Below are positions 26,128 to 33,415 of a stretch of DNA of 64,000 bases, piece after piece; position 1 is the first letter of the stretch, and each line of letters begins with the position of its first letter. The notes under the pieces are model-generated. The model saw nothing but the letters and a program-made list of their open reading frames with translations, was not told where the DNA came from and searched no databases. Source of the stretch: Deltaproteobacteria bacterium (lineage in GTDB: Bacteria; Desulfobacterota; Desulfomonilia; UBA1062). A program made the translations under genes and the position numbers. Location of the stretch: assembly GCA_018433085.1 (NCBI GenBank), contig JAHDRW010000022.1, positions 98,225 to 162,224 on the forward strand, read 5' to 3'.

Positions 26128-27282
26128 ATGCCCATAGAACGAATCGATCTGCCTGATAAAGAGGTCCTTCTGGTGGGGACCGCCCATGTTTCCCAGTCCT
26201 CGGTGGATGAGGTCCGCTCCGCCATACGCGAGCATCGTCCCGATGAGGTAGCCATCGAGCTCTGCCGGAGCAGGTTCGATGTGCTCCAGAATCCTGGAGG
26301 CTGGCAGGACATGGATATCATCAGGGTCATCAAGGAGAAGAAGGCCTCCTTTCTGTTCGCGAATCTCGTGATGGCCTCATTCCAGAGACGGATCGGAGAA
26401 CGTTTCGGCGTGAAGCCCGGTGACGAGATGCGGGCCGCCATCGAGGAGGCCCAAGGCGCGGGAGTGCCGATCGCCCTTGTAGACAGACCGGTTCAGATCA
26501 CCCTGCAGCGGGCCTGGAAGTCCCTGCGAATATGGGAGAAGATCAAGCTCCTGTTCTCGTCCTTGTTTTCGATCCTGGCCGTGGATGAGATCAAGGAAGA
26601 CGAGATCGAGAGGCTCAAAGACAAGGACGTGCTCACCAGCACTATCGAGGAGGTCGCCAGACAGGCCCCCACGGTCAAGCGGGTGCTCATCGACGAGCGC
26701 GACGCCTATATGGCGCGCAGGATTGTCGATCTGAAAGGGAAGAAGGTCCTTGCGGTCGTGGGCGCGGGCCATATGGAAGGACTCATCGAGCAGATGAAGA
26801 ATCCCGTTGAGGACGTCGATGCCCTGGAGTATGTACCTCCCGGGAAAAAGGGGATAGCCAAGTGGATCATCCCGCTGGTGATCCTGGTGCTCGTCGGTGC
26901 AGGGTTTTTTCTCGGCAGTCCCGAGCAGGGCTATGAGATGATCAAGTGGTGGCTTCTGTGCAATGCCGTGTTCGCCGCCCTGGGGGCCGTGATTGCCCTG
27001 GCCCATCCCGTGACCGTTCTGGTGGCCACCCTGGCATCGCCCTTCACGTCCCTGAATCCCACCCTGGCGGCCGGGTGGTTCGCGGGACTGAGCGAGGCAT
27101 ATATCAAGAAACCCAGGGTATCCGATTTTGAGGCCATCCAGGATGACATTGTTCATTTCTCCGGCTGGTGGAAGAATCCCGTGACCAGGATTCTGCTGGT
27201 GGTTATCCTGGCCAATCTGGGCAGCTCCATGGGAGCCATCATCGCCATGCCCATTCTCACGAGGATCGTCCTGGGAGGGTGA
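26128..27282 (+). CDS. TraB/GumN-family membrane protein
   Basis: 384 residues. The N-terminal domain (1-225) carries the TraB/PrgY hallmarks GTAHVS (16-21), DEVAIELCRSRF and VVGAGHMEGL, with glutamate and histidine residues seen in the Tiki/TraB peptidase-like clan. Three or four membrane segments fill the C-terminus (about 250-384). Bacterial TraB proteins of this type are of unknown function; enterococcal relatives limit pheromone activity. The start was set at 26128 because the family begins there, although the frame is open upstream. No standard ribosome binding site is visible. Confidence 0.82.
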   Translation: MPIERIDLPDKEVLLVGTAHVSQSSVDEVRSAIREHRPDEVAIELCRSRFDVLQNPGGWQDMDIIRVIKEKKASFLFANLVMASFQRRIGERFGVKPGDEMRAAIEEAQGAGVPIALVDRPVQITLQRAWKSLRIWEKIKLLFSSLFSILAVDEIKEDEIERLKDKDVLTSTIEEVARQAPTVKRVLIDERDAYMARRIVDLKGKKVLAVVGAGHMEGLIEQMKNPVEDVDALEYVPPGKKGIAKWIIPLVILVLVGAGFFLGSPEQGYEMIKWWLLCNAVFAALGAVIALAHPVTVLVATLASPFTSLNPTLAAGWFAGLSEAYIKKPRVSDFEAIQDDIVHFSGWWKNPVTRILLVVILANLGSSMGAIIAMPILTRIVLGG

Positions 27283-27534
27283 TGCAGCCGGGCTCGAACA
27301 GGCCGGTGTGCCCTTGCGCCCCCTGGCAGGTTTCCTATTCTTACTCCTAGAACCGCTCCGTCGTCTGGATCTGAAGAGGGGACTTCCCTGCGAGTTGGGG
27401 TCTCTCCTGCTCTGGGGGGACGTGCTCCGGAACCCCGGATCTTTCTGCCCCGACAAAGGCGGTCGCGGCATGCTGTCAGGGATAGATATCGCTACGCTGC
27501 ACGGGAGGCTTGAAAGTGGGGTGATGCCAGGGGC

Positions 27535-27579
27535 CTGTGGGAAGATGTTTTCTGTCAAAGGCTGTCTTTTTTCCCACAG
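27535..27579. repeat. Inverted repeat upstream of sigma-54 promoter
   Basis: CTGTGGGAA (27535-27543) and TTCCCACAG (27571-27579) are perfect complements separated by 27 bases. The element lies about 85-130 bases upstream of the predicted transcript start, where enhancer-binding proteins usually bind. The long spacer (between two and three helical turns) would place the two arms on similar faces of the DNA. Function is inferred from position. Confidence 0.45.
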
Positions 27580-27638
27580 CGCCAGGTGGCAGGAAGGAGA
27601 TCGGAACGTAACTCATTGATAAAATGTTAAGTATACTC

Positions 27639-27654
27639 TGGTATATTATTTGCT
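27639..27654 (+). promoter_or_regulatory. Sigma-54 (RpoN) promoter, full consensus match
   Basis: TGGTATATTATTTGCT fits TGGYAYR-N4-TTGCW at every specified position. GG at 27640-27641 and GC at 27652-27653 have the required 12-base offset. The transcript should start near 27665, about 78 bases before the ATG of the downstream gene. Such promoters need an ATP-dependent activator; none is encoded in this window. Confidence 0.7.
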
Positions 27655-27742
27655 TGCAATGATATGCTTTTTGATGATGGCAATCTTTTCCCTTGTTGAA
27701 CCGTGAGGGGTGTGGAAGACGGTGCTGGTGCAAGGAGGCGTT

Positions 27743-28093
27743 ATGGACAAGGCGGGTGCCGGATGGTTCGGCCATTCATCCATCATGAAGCAGTTGGATA
27801 TCAATCCCGTTGTGCACAGTCAGCTTATGGAATACGGAGATATGGGGGAGAATGCCTTTGACGTGTACACCCTCTACAAATCCGCGGCCAAGAGACGGCT
27901 GACGGATACCATAGAGACGAGCGACACCCTGGATATGCAGTGTCTTGCCTGGATGACGAAGGGGCAGCTTCTCGAGGCGAGAAGGCTCCTGAGGAAATTG
28001 GGCTACATCACGGAAGTCATCGATAAGGGCGAGGGGCGCAAGCCCGAGATCCGCTACGTCAGGATCGAGCATCGCGCCAGAAGGAATCAGTAG
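27743..28093 (+). CDS. Small predicted winged-helix protein
   Basis: 116 residues from ATG 27743, with AAGGAGG 6 bases ahead. I do not recognise a named family. The predicted pattern is helix (AFDVYTLYKSAAKRRL), helix (LDMQCLAWMTK), helix (GQLLEARRLLRKLGY), then a beta hairpin ITEVIDKGEGRKPEIRYVRI, which looks like a winged helix-turn-helix with a basic wing, followed by a basic tail. DNA binding is therefore likely but is inference. The gene stands alone behind a sigma-54-type promoter and converges on the receiver gene at 28157-28582. Confidence 0.65.
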   Translation: MDKAGAGWFGHSSIMKQLDINPVVHSQLMEYGDMGENAFDVYTLYKSAAKRRLTDTIETSDTLDMQCLAWMTKGQLLEARRLLRKLGYITEVIDKGEGRKPEIRYVRIEHRARRNQ

Positions 28094-28114
28094 CGCCCGG
28101 TTCGCTCCGGGAAA

Positions 28115-28147
28115 GGTCCGGCATCCAGAGGAGGGCCTCGCCGGACC
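28115..28147. terminator. Possible bidirectional stem-loop between convergent genes
   Basis: GGTCCGGC (28115-28122) and GCCGGACC (28140-28147) form an 8-base GC-rich stem with a 17-base loop between two convergent stop codons. No strong T run follows on either strand, so it is at best a weak terminator. Confidence 0.3.
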
Positions 28148-28156
28148 GGAGCTTGA

Positions 28157-28582
28157 TTATACGGCGGCGGCCCGGGGAGACCGGAACGCGGTCGCTTCCC
28201 TCCCGGAACGGCTCCCCGCGTTTCTGTTGAGGAGTGTGCCGACCGTCTCCTTGAGACGGGAAAAATCGTGGGATTTGAGCACGTATGCATCGGCCGTCAT
28301 GGCGATGGGATTGTCCTGGTAGCTCACATAGGCTGAGTGGATGACGACCGGGACATCGAGCTTCGACTTGAGGATGTGTCCGAGGGCGTCGAGCCCGTCC
28401 ATCTTGGGCATCCGGATATCCATGATAATGAGATCGGGCTCTTCGCGCTGCTCGTCGAAAAGCAGGGAGAGCGCCTCTTTGCCGTTCGATGCCGACACCA
28501 CTTCATACCCTTCGTCCTTCAGCTCTTCGGTAATGAGGAACTGAAGATGGGTGTCATCTTCCACCAGCAAAATCTTCTTCAT
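28157..28582 (-). CDS. Stand-alone receiver-domain response regulator
   Basis: 141 residues from ATG 28582, preceded by GAGGAGGACTCAGGT. The receiver has acidic residues in LLVEDDTH, the phospho-acceptor in IIMDIRMPKMDG, S in VIHSAYV and K in YVLKSHD. A short arginine- and alanine-rich tail follows (SRSGREATAFRSPRAAAV) with no output domain. The cognate kinase is not adjacent. A near-consensus sigma-54 promoter and palindromes lie upstream, so expression is probably inducible. Confidence 0.88.
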   Translation of the reverse strand: MKKILLVEDDTHLQFLITEELKDEGYEVVSASNGKEALSLLFDEQREEPDLIIMDIRMPKMDGLDALGHILKSKLDVPVVIHSAYVSYQDNPIAMTADAYVLKSHDFSRLKETVGTLLNRNAGSRSGREATAFRSPRAAAV

Positions 28583-28707
28583 ACCTGAGTCCTCCTCACA
28601 TACTGTATCGTATAGGGCAGAGGGACTGGGAAAACAATGCCCCGAACACCGGTGCAAATCACCTGTTCCCTTGCCGGGGAACAACGCTGTCATTGAAGGA
28701 GGAAAAG

Positions 28708-28722
28708 CATAAAACGTGCCAC
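28708..28722 (-). promoter_or_regulatory. Sigma-54 (RpoN) promoter, near-consensus
   Basis: On the minus strand TGGCACGTTTTATGC has a perfect -24 element TGGCAC and a -12 element ATGC (consensus TTGC), with GG and GC 12 bases apart. The transcript should start near 28697, giving a leader of about 115 bases before the receiver gene. Confidence 0.65.
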
Positions 28723-28813
28723 CGAAAGGCCTAGATAAAAAACAACAATAATACAAGCGCTTGCATGCATGGGTTTCAATAGTCGGGTAGGGGGTGGGAG
28801 CGATGCGGGCATT

Positions 28814-28833
28814 TTCGTCAACAAGTTGACGAA
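28814..28833. promoter_or_regulatory. 20-base palindrome, candidate activator site
   Basis: TTCGTCAACAAGTTGACGAA has perfect 9-base arms around AA. Its centre is about 126 bases upstream of the transcript start predicted from the -24/-12 promoter, a typical distance for an enhancer-binding protein. The size and symmetry fit a helix-turn-helix dimer. A smaller palindrome, CAAGCGCTTG, lies between it and the promoter at 28754-28763. Confidence 0.5.
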
Positions 28834-28998
28834 TACGTGCCGTCAGCGTTCGTTTTCCTGCGTGCCCTCAGCCGAGTTGCCGCAGGATCGCATGTGGTAA
28901 GCGGACAGTGTCGGGAATGTCCTACGCATACAGCGCGAGCGTGTCTTACAGAAAGATCATGCCCGGTCCTATGTTGATCGATATCAAGGTATGCTACG

Positions 28999-29060
28999 TT
29001 CTCTCTCAAGCCAGAAGAGAGAATACTCCATCCTGAAACCGGCATCACATCTTCTGGCTT
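28999..29060. repeat. Two overlapping, mutually exclusive inverted repeats
   Basis: TTCTCTCT (28999-29006) pairs with AGAGAGAA (29016-29023), and AAGCCAGAAGA (29008-29018) pairs with TCTTCTGGCTT (29050-29060). The two stems share 29016-29018 and the second uses the loop of the first, so they cannot both form fully. There is no T run typical of a terminator on either strand. Confidence 0.4.
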
Positions 29061-29130
29061 TCATCGAACCCCCCGTCCCCTTCTTGAGGATAAGCAGTTT
29101 CTGCCGTACGCCGGCACGGGGATTCCGCGC

Positions 29131-29793
29131 TCACGGCTCCCTGGAAGGGCGCTGTTCCCCGCCTGTTATCCGGGGGCCCCTGTCATCCCAGACGAGCCAC
29201 TGTCCGGTATCGAAAAAGGCGGGAAGCACGATCAGCTCACTGCTCATCAAGCCTCGGTGCAGATGCCCGCAGACCGTGGTGTCCACGCCGCGGCGCCGCG
29301 AGATGCCGCTGTCGATGACGGCACGGGGTGTCCGGACAGAGGCAGACGAACGGACGAGAAAGCGGGCGAGGTATCCCTTGAGATCCCCCCGGAGGCACCG
29401 GTCGAGGAGTCTGAGCACCGGCCATCCCAGGGCATGGAGAATCTTGAACCCGTAGTCTCCCTTGGCCAGGGTGTGCCCGTGCGCCAGGAGAAGCCGCGTG
29501 GAAGTGGGCGAGGTGATGACCACCTCCTCCTTGAGAATGTGCAATCCGTCGACCCGGGCGTTTGCCAACAGGAAATCCCGGTTTCCCGGGATGAGGTGAA
29601 TCCGGTCCGAGGCGAGGGCGGCAAGCACGTCATTGACGCCATCCCGGACACCGGTGAACCAGTAGTCGAAGAGATCGCCCAGGATATAAATATCGGATGC
29701 CTGCTGTTCAGCGTCCTGGAGCCAATGGATGAAAAGTTCGGCGTCTTTCGTGTTTCCGGGTCTGATGTGAACGTCTGCGACAAATATAAGCAT
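29131..29793 (-). CDS. lpxH: UDP-2,3-diacylglucosamine hydrolase-like metallophosphoesterase
   Basis: 220 residues from ATG 29793. Motifs of the calcineurin-like phosphoesterases are in order: VADVHI (5-10), GDLFDYW, GNRDFLL, AHGHTL and CGHLHRG. The GDLFDYW/GNRDFL pair is typical of LpxH, which removes UMP from UDP-2,3-diacylglucosamine in lipid A synthesis at the inner membrane. The assignment to LpxH rather than another phosphoesterase is likely but not certain, as no lipid A gene is adjacent. No clear ribosome binding site precedes the ATG. It diverges from the M23 gene. Confidence 0.72.
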   Translation of the reverse strand: MLIFVADVHIRPGNTKDAELFIHWLQDAEQQASDIYILGDLFDYWFTGVRDGVNDVLAALASDRIHLIPGNRDFLLANARVDGLHILKEEVVITSPTSTRLLLAHGHTLAKGDYGFKILHALGWPVLRLLDRCLRGDLKGYLARFLVRSSASVRTPRAVIDSGISRRRGVDTTVCGHLHRGLMSSELIVLPAFFDTGQWLVWDDRGPRITGGEQRPSREP

Positions 29794-29815
29794 TGAATGA
29801 TTCAACCAAAAGTAA

Positions 29816-29845
29816 CTTGCCTTGGCAAGCAAATCCTTTTATAAA
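29816..29845 (+). promoter_or_regulatory. Promoter with overlapping palindrome, M23 gene
   Basis: TTGCCT (29817-29822) and TATAAA (29840-29845) are 17 bases apart. The palindrome CTTGCC-TT-GGCAAG (29816-29829) covers the -35 element and could be an operator. The -10 element ends 9 bases before the ATG at 29855, so the mRNA is predicted to be leaderless or nearly so. Confidence 0.55.
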
Positions 29846-29854
29846 TATATTCCT

Positions 29855-31540
29855 ATGAGCACAGGTCAGTTGGCCAATCCGTGGAAGTGGAGCACCATCA
29901 TCCTCGCGATCCTGTTCGTATCCTGTATCTCGTGGTACTTCATCCGGGGCGATGCCGGCCATGTCGATGAAGAGGCGGTTGTTGGGGAGGACATGTCAGG
30001 GCAGGGTGATCCGGTTGCAATCGGACAGGAGGACCATGTCCTGCCGGTTCACGAAGCGGAGCAGGGGCAGGATTACGCCTCGCTTGCCTCTTTCCCGGAG
30101 GCGCTCGGGGAACCCATCCGGAAGGTTTCTACCATCGCAAAGGGAGACAGTCTCTATGCGATACTCCAGCAGAACGGGGTTGCGAACCGTCAGGCATACG
30201 ATATCCTGAACGAGACCAAGCCCGTGTTCGATTTCTCGAAAATCGTACCGGGCAGGGAGCTCGTTCTCATTTTTTCACCCGATAACCAGAGCCTCGCCGG
30301 GATCGAATATTCGGTCTCCGATATCTCGCAGATCGTGGTTTCCATTGACGGGGAGAACATCCAGGCTCGGAAACGGGAAATCGCCAGGGTCCTGACCCCC
30401 GAATACACGGGGAAGCTCAGGCAGATCGATTATATCGTGGCAAGGGGCGACAACCTGTATAATGTCCTGCATAGCCAGGGAGTCTGCGATTACCAGATCG
30501 ATCTGGTGATCAAGTCGGTCAAGAAGGTCTACAATCTCTCGGGCATCATTCCGGGCAACGCCATGAATATCTGGATCACCGAGGAAGAACCGGTGCGGCT
30601 CGCGCGGCTGACCTACGAGATCGACTATCTCAACCTGCTGGAGGTGGTGCCGGAGAACGGATCGTACAAGGCAAGCAAGCAGACCTTTGAGGTGGATGTA
30701 AAGCACGAACGCGCCGAGGGAACGATCACCAGCAGCCTCTACGAGTCGGCGATTCAGGCGGGCCTGTCCCCGGAGGTCGTGATGGCGCTTTCCGACATCT
30801 TCGCCTGGGACATCAACTTTTTCACCGATATCAGGCAGGGAGACCACTATACGGTCGTTTACGAACGCTACTATGTCAAGGGCGCCTTCCGGGGATACGG
30901 CAGGGTGGTGGCGGCACGGTTCACGAACCAGGGCACGCCGCACGTGGCCCTGTATTTCGACGACGGAAACGGGATCAAGGGGTACTATGATGAAGAGGGG
31001 AAACCCATCCGCAAGCTCTTCCTCAAGGCGCCGCTGAATTATCGAAGGATATCGTCCGGGTTTACCCACAGAAGGAAGCATCCCATATACCACGTAGTCA
31101 GGCCGCACCTGGGAGTGGACTATGCGGCACCCACGGGCACCCCGGTGGTTGCGCTCGGGGATGGGACCATAACCTACCGGGGCGTCAACGGAGGGTTCGG
31201 GAAGAGTATCCAGATCACGCATCGAGCCGGTTACGTGACCTACTACGGCCATCTTTCCGGATATGCGAAAGGTATGTACAAAGGAACACGGGTAAGCCAG
31301 GGAGAGGTCATCGGCTATGTGGGATCAACCGGCGTTTCCACCGGGCCGCACCTCGATTTCCGGGTTCGGCTCAACGGGAAATTCATTAATCCCCTGTCGC
31401 TCAAGCCGGTCAACGGCCCTTCACTCAAGGGACAGTCACTGGCCCGGTTCGGTGAGTTCTCCGCCAAGAGGCTGGCAATGCTGGATGATTCCTCGCTGAA
31501 CAGAACCGCAGAGCTGGGTACGGAAGACGTATCCCTGTAA
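29855..31540 (+). CDS. M23-family cell-wall endopeptidase, membrane-anchored
   Basis: 561 residues. One N-terminal membrane segment (about 14-30), then two LysM/OapA-like regions (about 90-260; each starts with a TIAKGDSLYAILQQNG or IVARGDNLYNVLHSQG unit), and a C-terminal M23 domain (about 415-525) with HLGVDYAAPTGTPV, YYGHLSGYA and TGPHLDFRV. M23 enzymes cut peptidoglycan cross-links. The usual HxH zinc motif is HLD here: the second histidine is aspartate. MepM/NlpD-like enzymes have a similar layout. No ribosome binding site is visible, in line with a leaderless start. Confidence 0.87.
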   Translation: MSTGQLANPWKWSTIILAILFVSCISWYFIRGDAGHVDEEAVVGEDMSGQGDPVAIGQEDHVLPVHEAEQGQDYASLASFPEALGEPIRKVSTIAKGDSLYAILQQNGVANRQAYDILNETKPVFDFSKIVPGRELVLIFSPDNQSLAGIEYSVSDISQIVVSIDGENIQARKREIARVLTPEYTGKLRQIDYIVARGDNLYNVLHSQGVCDYQIDLVIKSVKKVYNLSGIIPGNAMNIWITEEEPVRLARLTYEIDYLNLLEVVPENGSYKASKQTFEVDVKHERAEGTITSSLYESAIQAGLSPEVVMALSDIFAWDINFFTDIRQGDHYTVVYERYYVKGAFRGYGRVVAARFTNQGTPHVALYFDDGNGIKGYYDEEGKPIRKLFLKAPLNYRRISSGFTHRRKHPIYHVVRPHLGVDYAAPTGTPVVALGDGTITYRGVNGGFGKSIQITHRAGYVTYYGHLSGYAKGMYKGTRVSQGEVIGYVGSTGVSTGPHLDFRVRLNGKFINPLSLKPVNGPSLKGQSLARFGEFSAKRLAMLDDSSLNRTAELGTEDVSL

Positions 31541-31553
31541 GGAGGTGTAACTC

Positions 31554-32318
31554 ATGGGTGCATATGCGCTTATCACGATTGTTGTCATCGTCCTGCTGTT
31601 TCTCTTCTCGGCAGTCAAGATCCTCAACGAGTACGAAAGGGCGGTGGTCTTCAGGCTGGGCCGGGTTCTTCCCACGCCCAAAGGCCCGGGACTCATCATC
31701 ATCATACCTCTGGTGGATCGGTTCATCCGGATCAGCCTGCGTACGGTCGTTCAGGACGTTCCGCCCCAGGACGTAATCACCCGGGACAACGTAACTGTCA
31801 AGGTCAATGCCGTGGTTTACTTCAGGGTCATCGAGCCGATGAAGTCCGTCATCGAGGTGGAAAACTATCTCTACGCCACGAGCCAGCTTTCCCAGACCAC
31901 CCTGAGGTCGGTGTGCGGGCAGGCCGAGCTCGATGAACTCCTTGCCAACCGTGAGGAGATCAGCTCGCGCATCCAGGAACTTCTCGACCGGCAGACCGAT
32001 CCGTGGGGCATCAAGGTCTCCGCTGTCGAGCTCAAGCACATCGATCTCCCCGAGGAAATGCAGCGGGCAATGGCCAAGCAGGCCGAGGCCGAGCGCGAGA
32101 GGAGGTCCAAGATCATCCACGCCGAGGGCGAGTTCCAGGCCTCCCAGAAACTGCGGGACGCAGCCGACGTCATTGCCGGCGAGCCCATCGCCCTGCAGTT
32201 GAGGTATCTCCAGACCCTGCGCGAGATTTCCTCCGAGGGAAGCATCAACACCCTGATCCCGCTCCCCATGGAGCTTATCGCGCCCTTCATCAAGACCGGC
32301 AGGCCTGAGGGCTCATAA
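31554..32318 (+). CDS. Slipin (SPFH/stomatin-family membrane protein)
   Basis: 254 residues. One N-terminal membrane hairpin (about 4-20), followed by the SPFH domain (about 22-180: [37 protein letters not shown] in blocks, [21 protein letters not shown]) and a coiled-coil tail with [19 protein letters not shown]. Slipins form membrane scaffolds; a NfeD partner is often adjacent but none is seen here. AAGGAGG at 31540-31546 precedes the ATG. The M23 gene ends 13 bases upstream, so they probably share a transcript. Confidence 0.92.
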   Translation: MGAYALITIVVIVLLFLFSAVKILNEYERAVVFRLGRVLPTPKGPGLIIIIPLVDRFIRISLRTVVQDVPPQDVITRDNVTVKVNAVVYFRVIEPMKSVIEVENYLYATSQLSQTTLRSVCGQAELDELLANREEISSRIQELLDRQTDPWGIKVSAVELKHIDLPEEMQRAMAKQAEAERERRSKIIHAEGEFQASQKLRDAADVIAGEPIALQLRYLQTLREISSEGSINTLIPLPMELIAPFIKTGRPEGS

Positions 32319-32407
32319 AGGGAGATGTCCCGCTCCCCTTTCCCGGCGCGTGCGTCACTGCAGGCGGAAAGGCCGCGGGCTTGTCCCTGTTCGCGTGGAC
32401 TTTTTCC

Positions 32408-33145
32408 ATGACCGTGATCACGAGCCCTCGAAACCAGGTCTTCAGGGATCTCCTCGCCGCAAAGAAGGACAGGGGCTTGATGCTCCTGGAGGGAAGGAGG
32501 CTCGTGGAGGATGCCCGCTCCCGGGGAATGACCCCCCGCCTGGCGGCACTTACCGACCGGTATCTCCGGGCTCACGGACCGGTGGATTATCCGCATGTTC
32601 TTCTCTCGGAGCAACTGTTCGACCGGATAGCCGATACCAGAACCCCGCAGGGAATACTGGCCTTCTTCCCCGCGCCATGGGCTTCCGTGGCAGAGGTTGC
32701 GCGCCATGAAAGGATCGTCGTTCTCGACGGCCTGCAGGACCCGGGCAACGTGGGGACCATTATCCGGACCGCAGAGGCCTTCGGGTTCGACGCGGTAGCG
32801 GTGACCGAGGGTACCGCCTCCCCGTTTTCCCCCAAGGCCGTCAGGTCTTCCATGGGCTCGGCCCTTGGCGTGGCGATCGCCCGGATCCACCCCGGGGAAC
32901 TGGCAGGGTTTTCCCACCGGATCGTCACCCTGGCACCGAGAGGCAGCGCGAGACTGTCCGCCGATCTGTTCCAGGGACCCTGCGCAATCTGCCTGGGGCA
33001 GGAAGGGGCAGGGGTGAGCCCCGAGATGCTTGCGGTCTCGCACGAAACCGTGTCCATCCCCATGAAGGGGGAGGTCGAGTCGCTCAACGTGGCCGTGGCT
33101 GCAGGAATCGTTCTTGCCTGCGCCGCGGGTGTCCTGGACGGGTGA
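32408..33145 (+). CDS. SpoU/TrmH-family RNA 2'-O-methyltransferase
   Basis: 245 residues. The three SPOUT-knot motifs are clear: LDGLQDPGNVGTIIRTAEAFG in two blocks, ICLGQEGAGVS, and IPMKGEVESLNVAVAAGI. The N-terminal 80 residues form the RNA-binding substrate domain. It methylates a ribose in rRNA or tRNA using SAM; the exact target cannot be told from sequence. ATG 32408 fits the family; TTG 32381, with GGAAAGG ahead, is an alternative that would add nine residues. Confidence 0.9.
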   Translation: MTVITSPRNQVFRDLLAAKKDRGLMLLEGRRLVEDARSRGMTPRLAALTDRYLRAHGPVDYPHVLLSEQLFDRIADTRTPQGILAFFPAPWASVAEVARHERIVVLDGLQDPGNVGTIIRTAEAFGFDAVAVTEGTASPFSPKAVRSSMGSALGVAIARIHPGELAGFSHRIVTLAPRGSARLSADLFQGPCAICLGQEGAGVSPEMLAVSHETVSIPMKGEVESLNVAVAAGIVLACAAGVLDG

Positions 33146-33232
33146 GCGCCCCACACCTGCTCCTTGGCGCGCTCTCCCGATCGATCTTGCAGCCGGGAAT
33201 TCCGCAGGGATGCCTTGAATCCCCATGAACCC

Positions 33233-33415
33233 ATGTTCAATCCTTTCTTTCCCGTGCGGCAGGCATATCTCAATTTTCTGCAGGAGAGAACCGATATCAC
33301 CAAGAAGGATACTCTGGCAGCAAAATCAGTCAGGACTCACATGGGACCTGTTTTGATCCGGGATCTCAGCTTTGTCTTTTCGAGGGAAGGCAGAAAAATC
33401 ATCGAGGAGGAATAG
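33233..33415 (+). CDS. Possible small protein upstream of repeat lipoprotein
   Basis: 60 residues from ATG 33233, ending at the base before the ATG of the lipoprotein gene. There is no recognised family, signal peptide or clear ribosome binding site. The last codons (GRKIIEEE) are partly the ribosome binding site GAGGAGG of the next gene. Direct abutment could mean a leader reading frame that affects lipoprotein expression, or it may be chance. Coding status is uncertain. Confidence 0.3.
   Translation: MFNPFFPVRQAYLNFLQERTDITKKDTLAAKSVRTHMGPVLIRDLSFVFSREGRKIIEEE

Larger units (their letters stand above)
27283..27742. other. Gene-free region with sigma-54 promoter and inverted repeat
   Basis: About 460 bases without a supported gene. 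It contains a 9-base inverted repeat (27535-27579) and a -24/-12 promoter (27639-27654), both listed separately. A forward open frame at 27308-27619 has no family resemblance, no ribosome binding site and runs through the inverted repeat, so I do not call it. Confidence 0.6.
28583..29130. other. Gene-free region with regulatory palindromes
   Basis: About 550 bases without a supported gene, between the receiver gene and the LpxH-like gene, both on the minus strand. It holds a -24/-12 promoter (28708-28722), a 10-base palindrome CAAGCGCTTG (28754-28763), a 20-base palindrome (28814-28833) and two overlapping inverted repeats (28999-29060). Confidence 0.6.

Noticed and set aside
27308..27619. 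A 103-codon frame ahead of the sigma-54 promoter
   Set aside because: No ribosome binding site, no similarity, and it runs through the inverted repeat.
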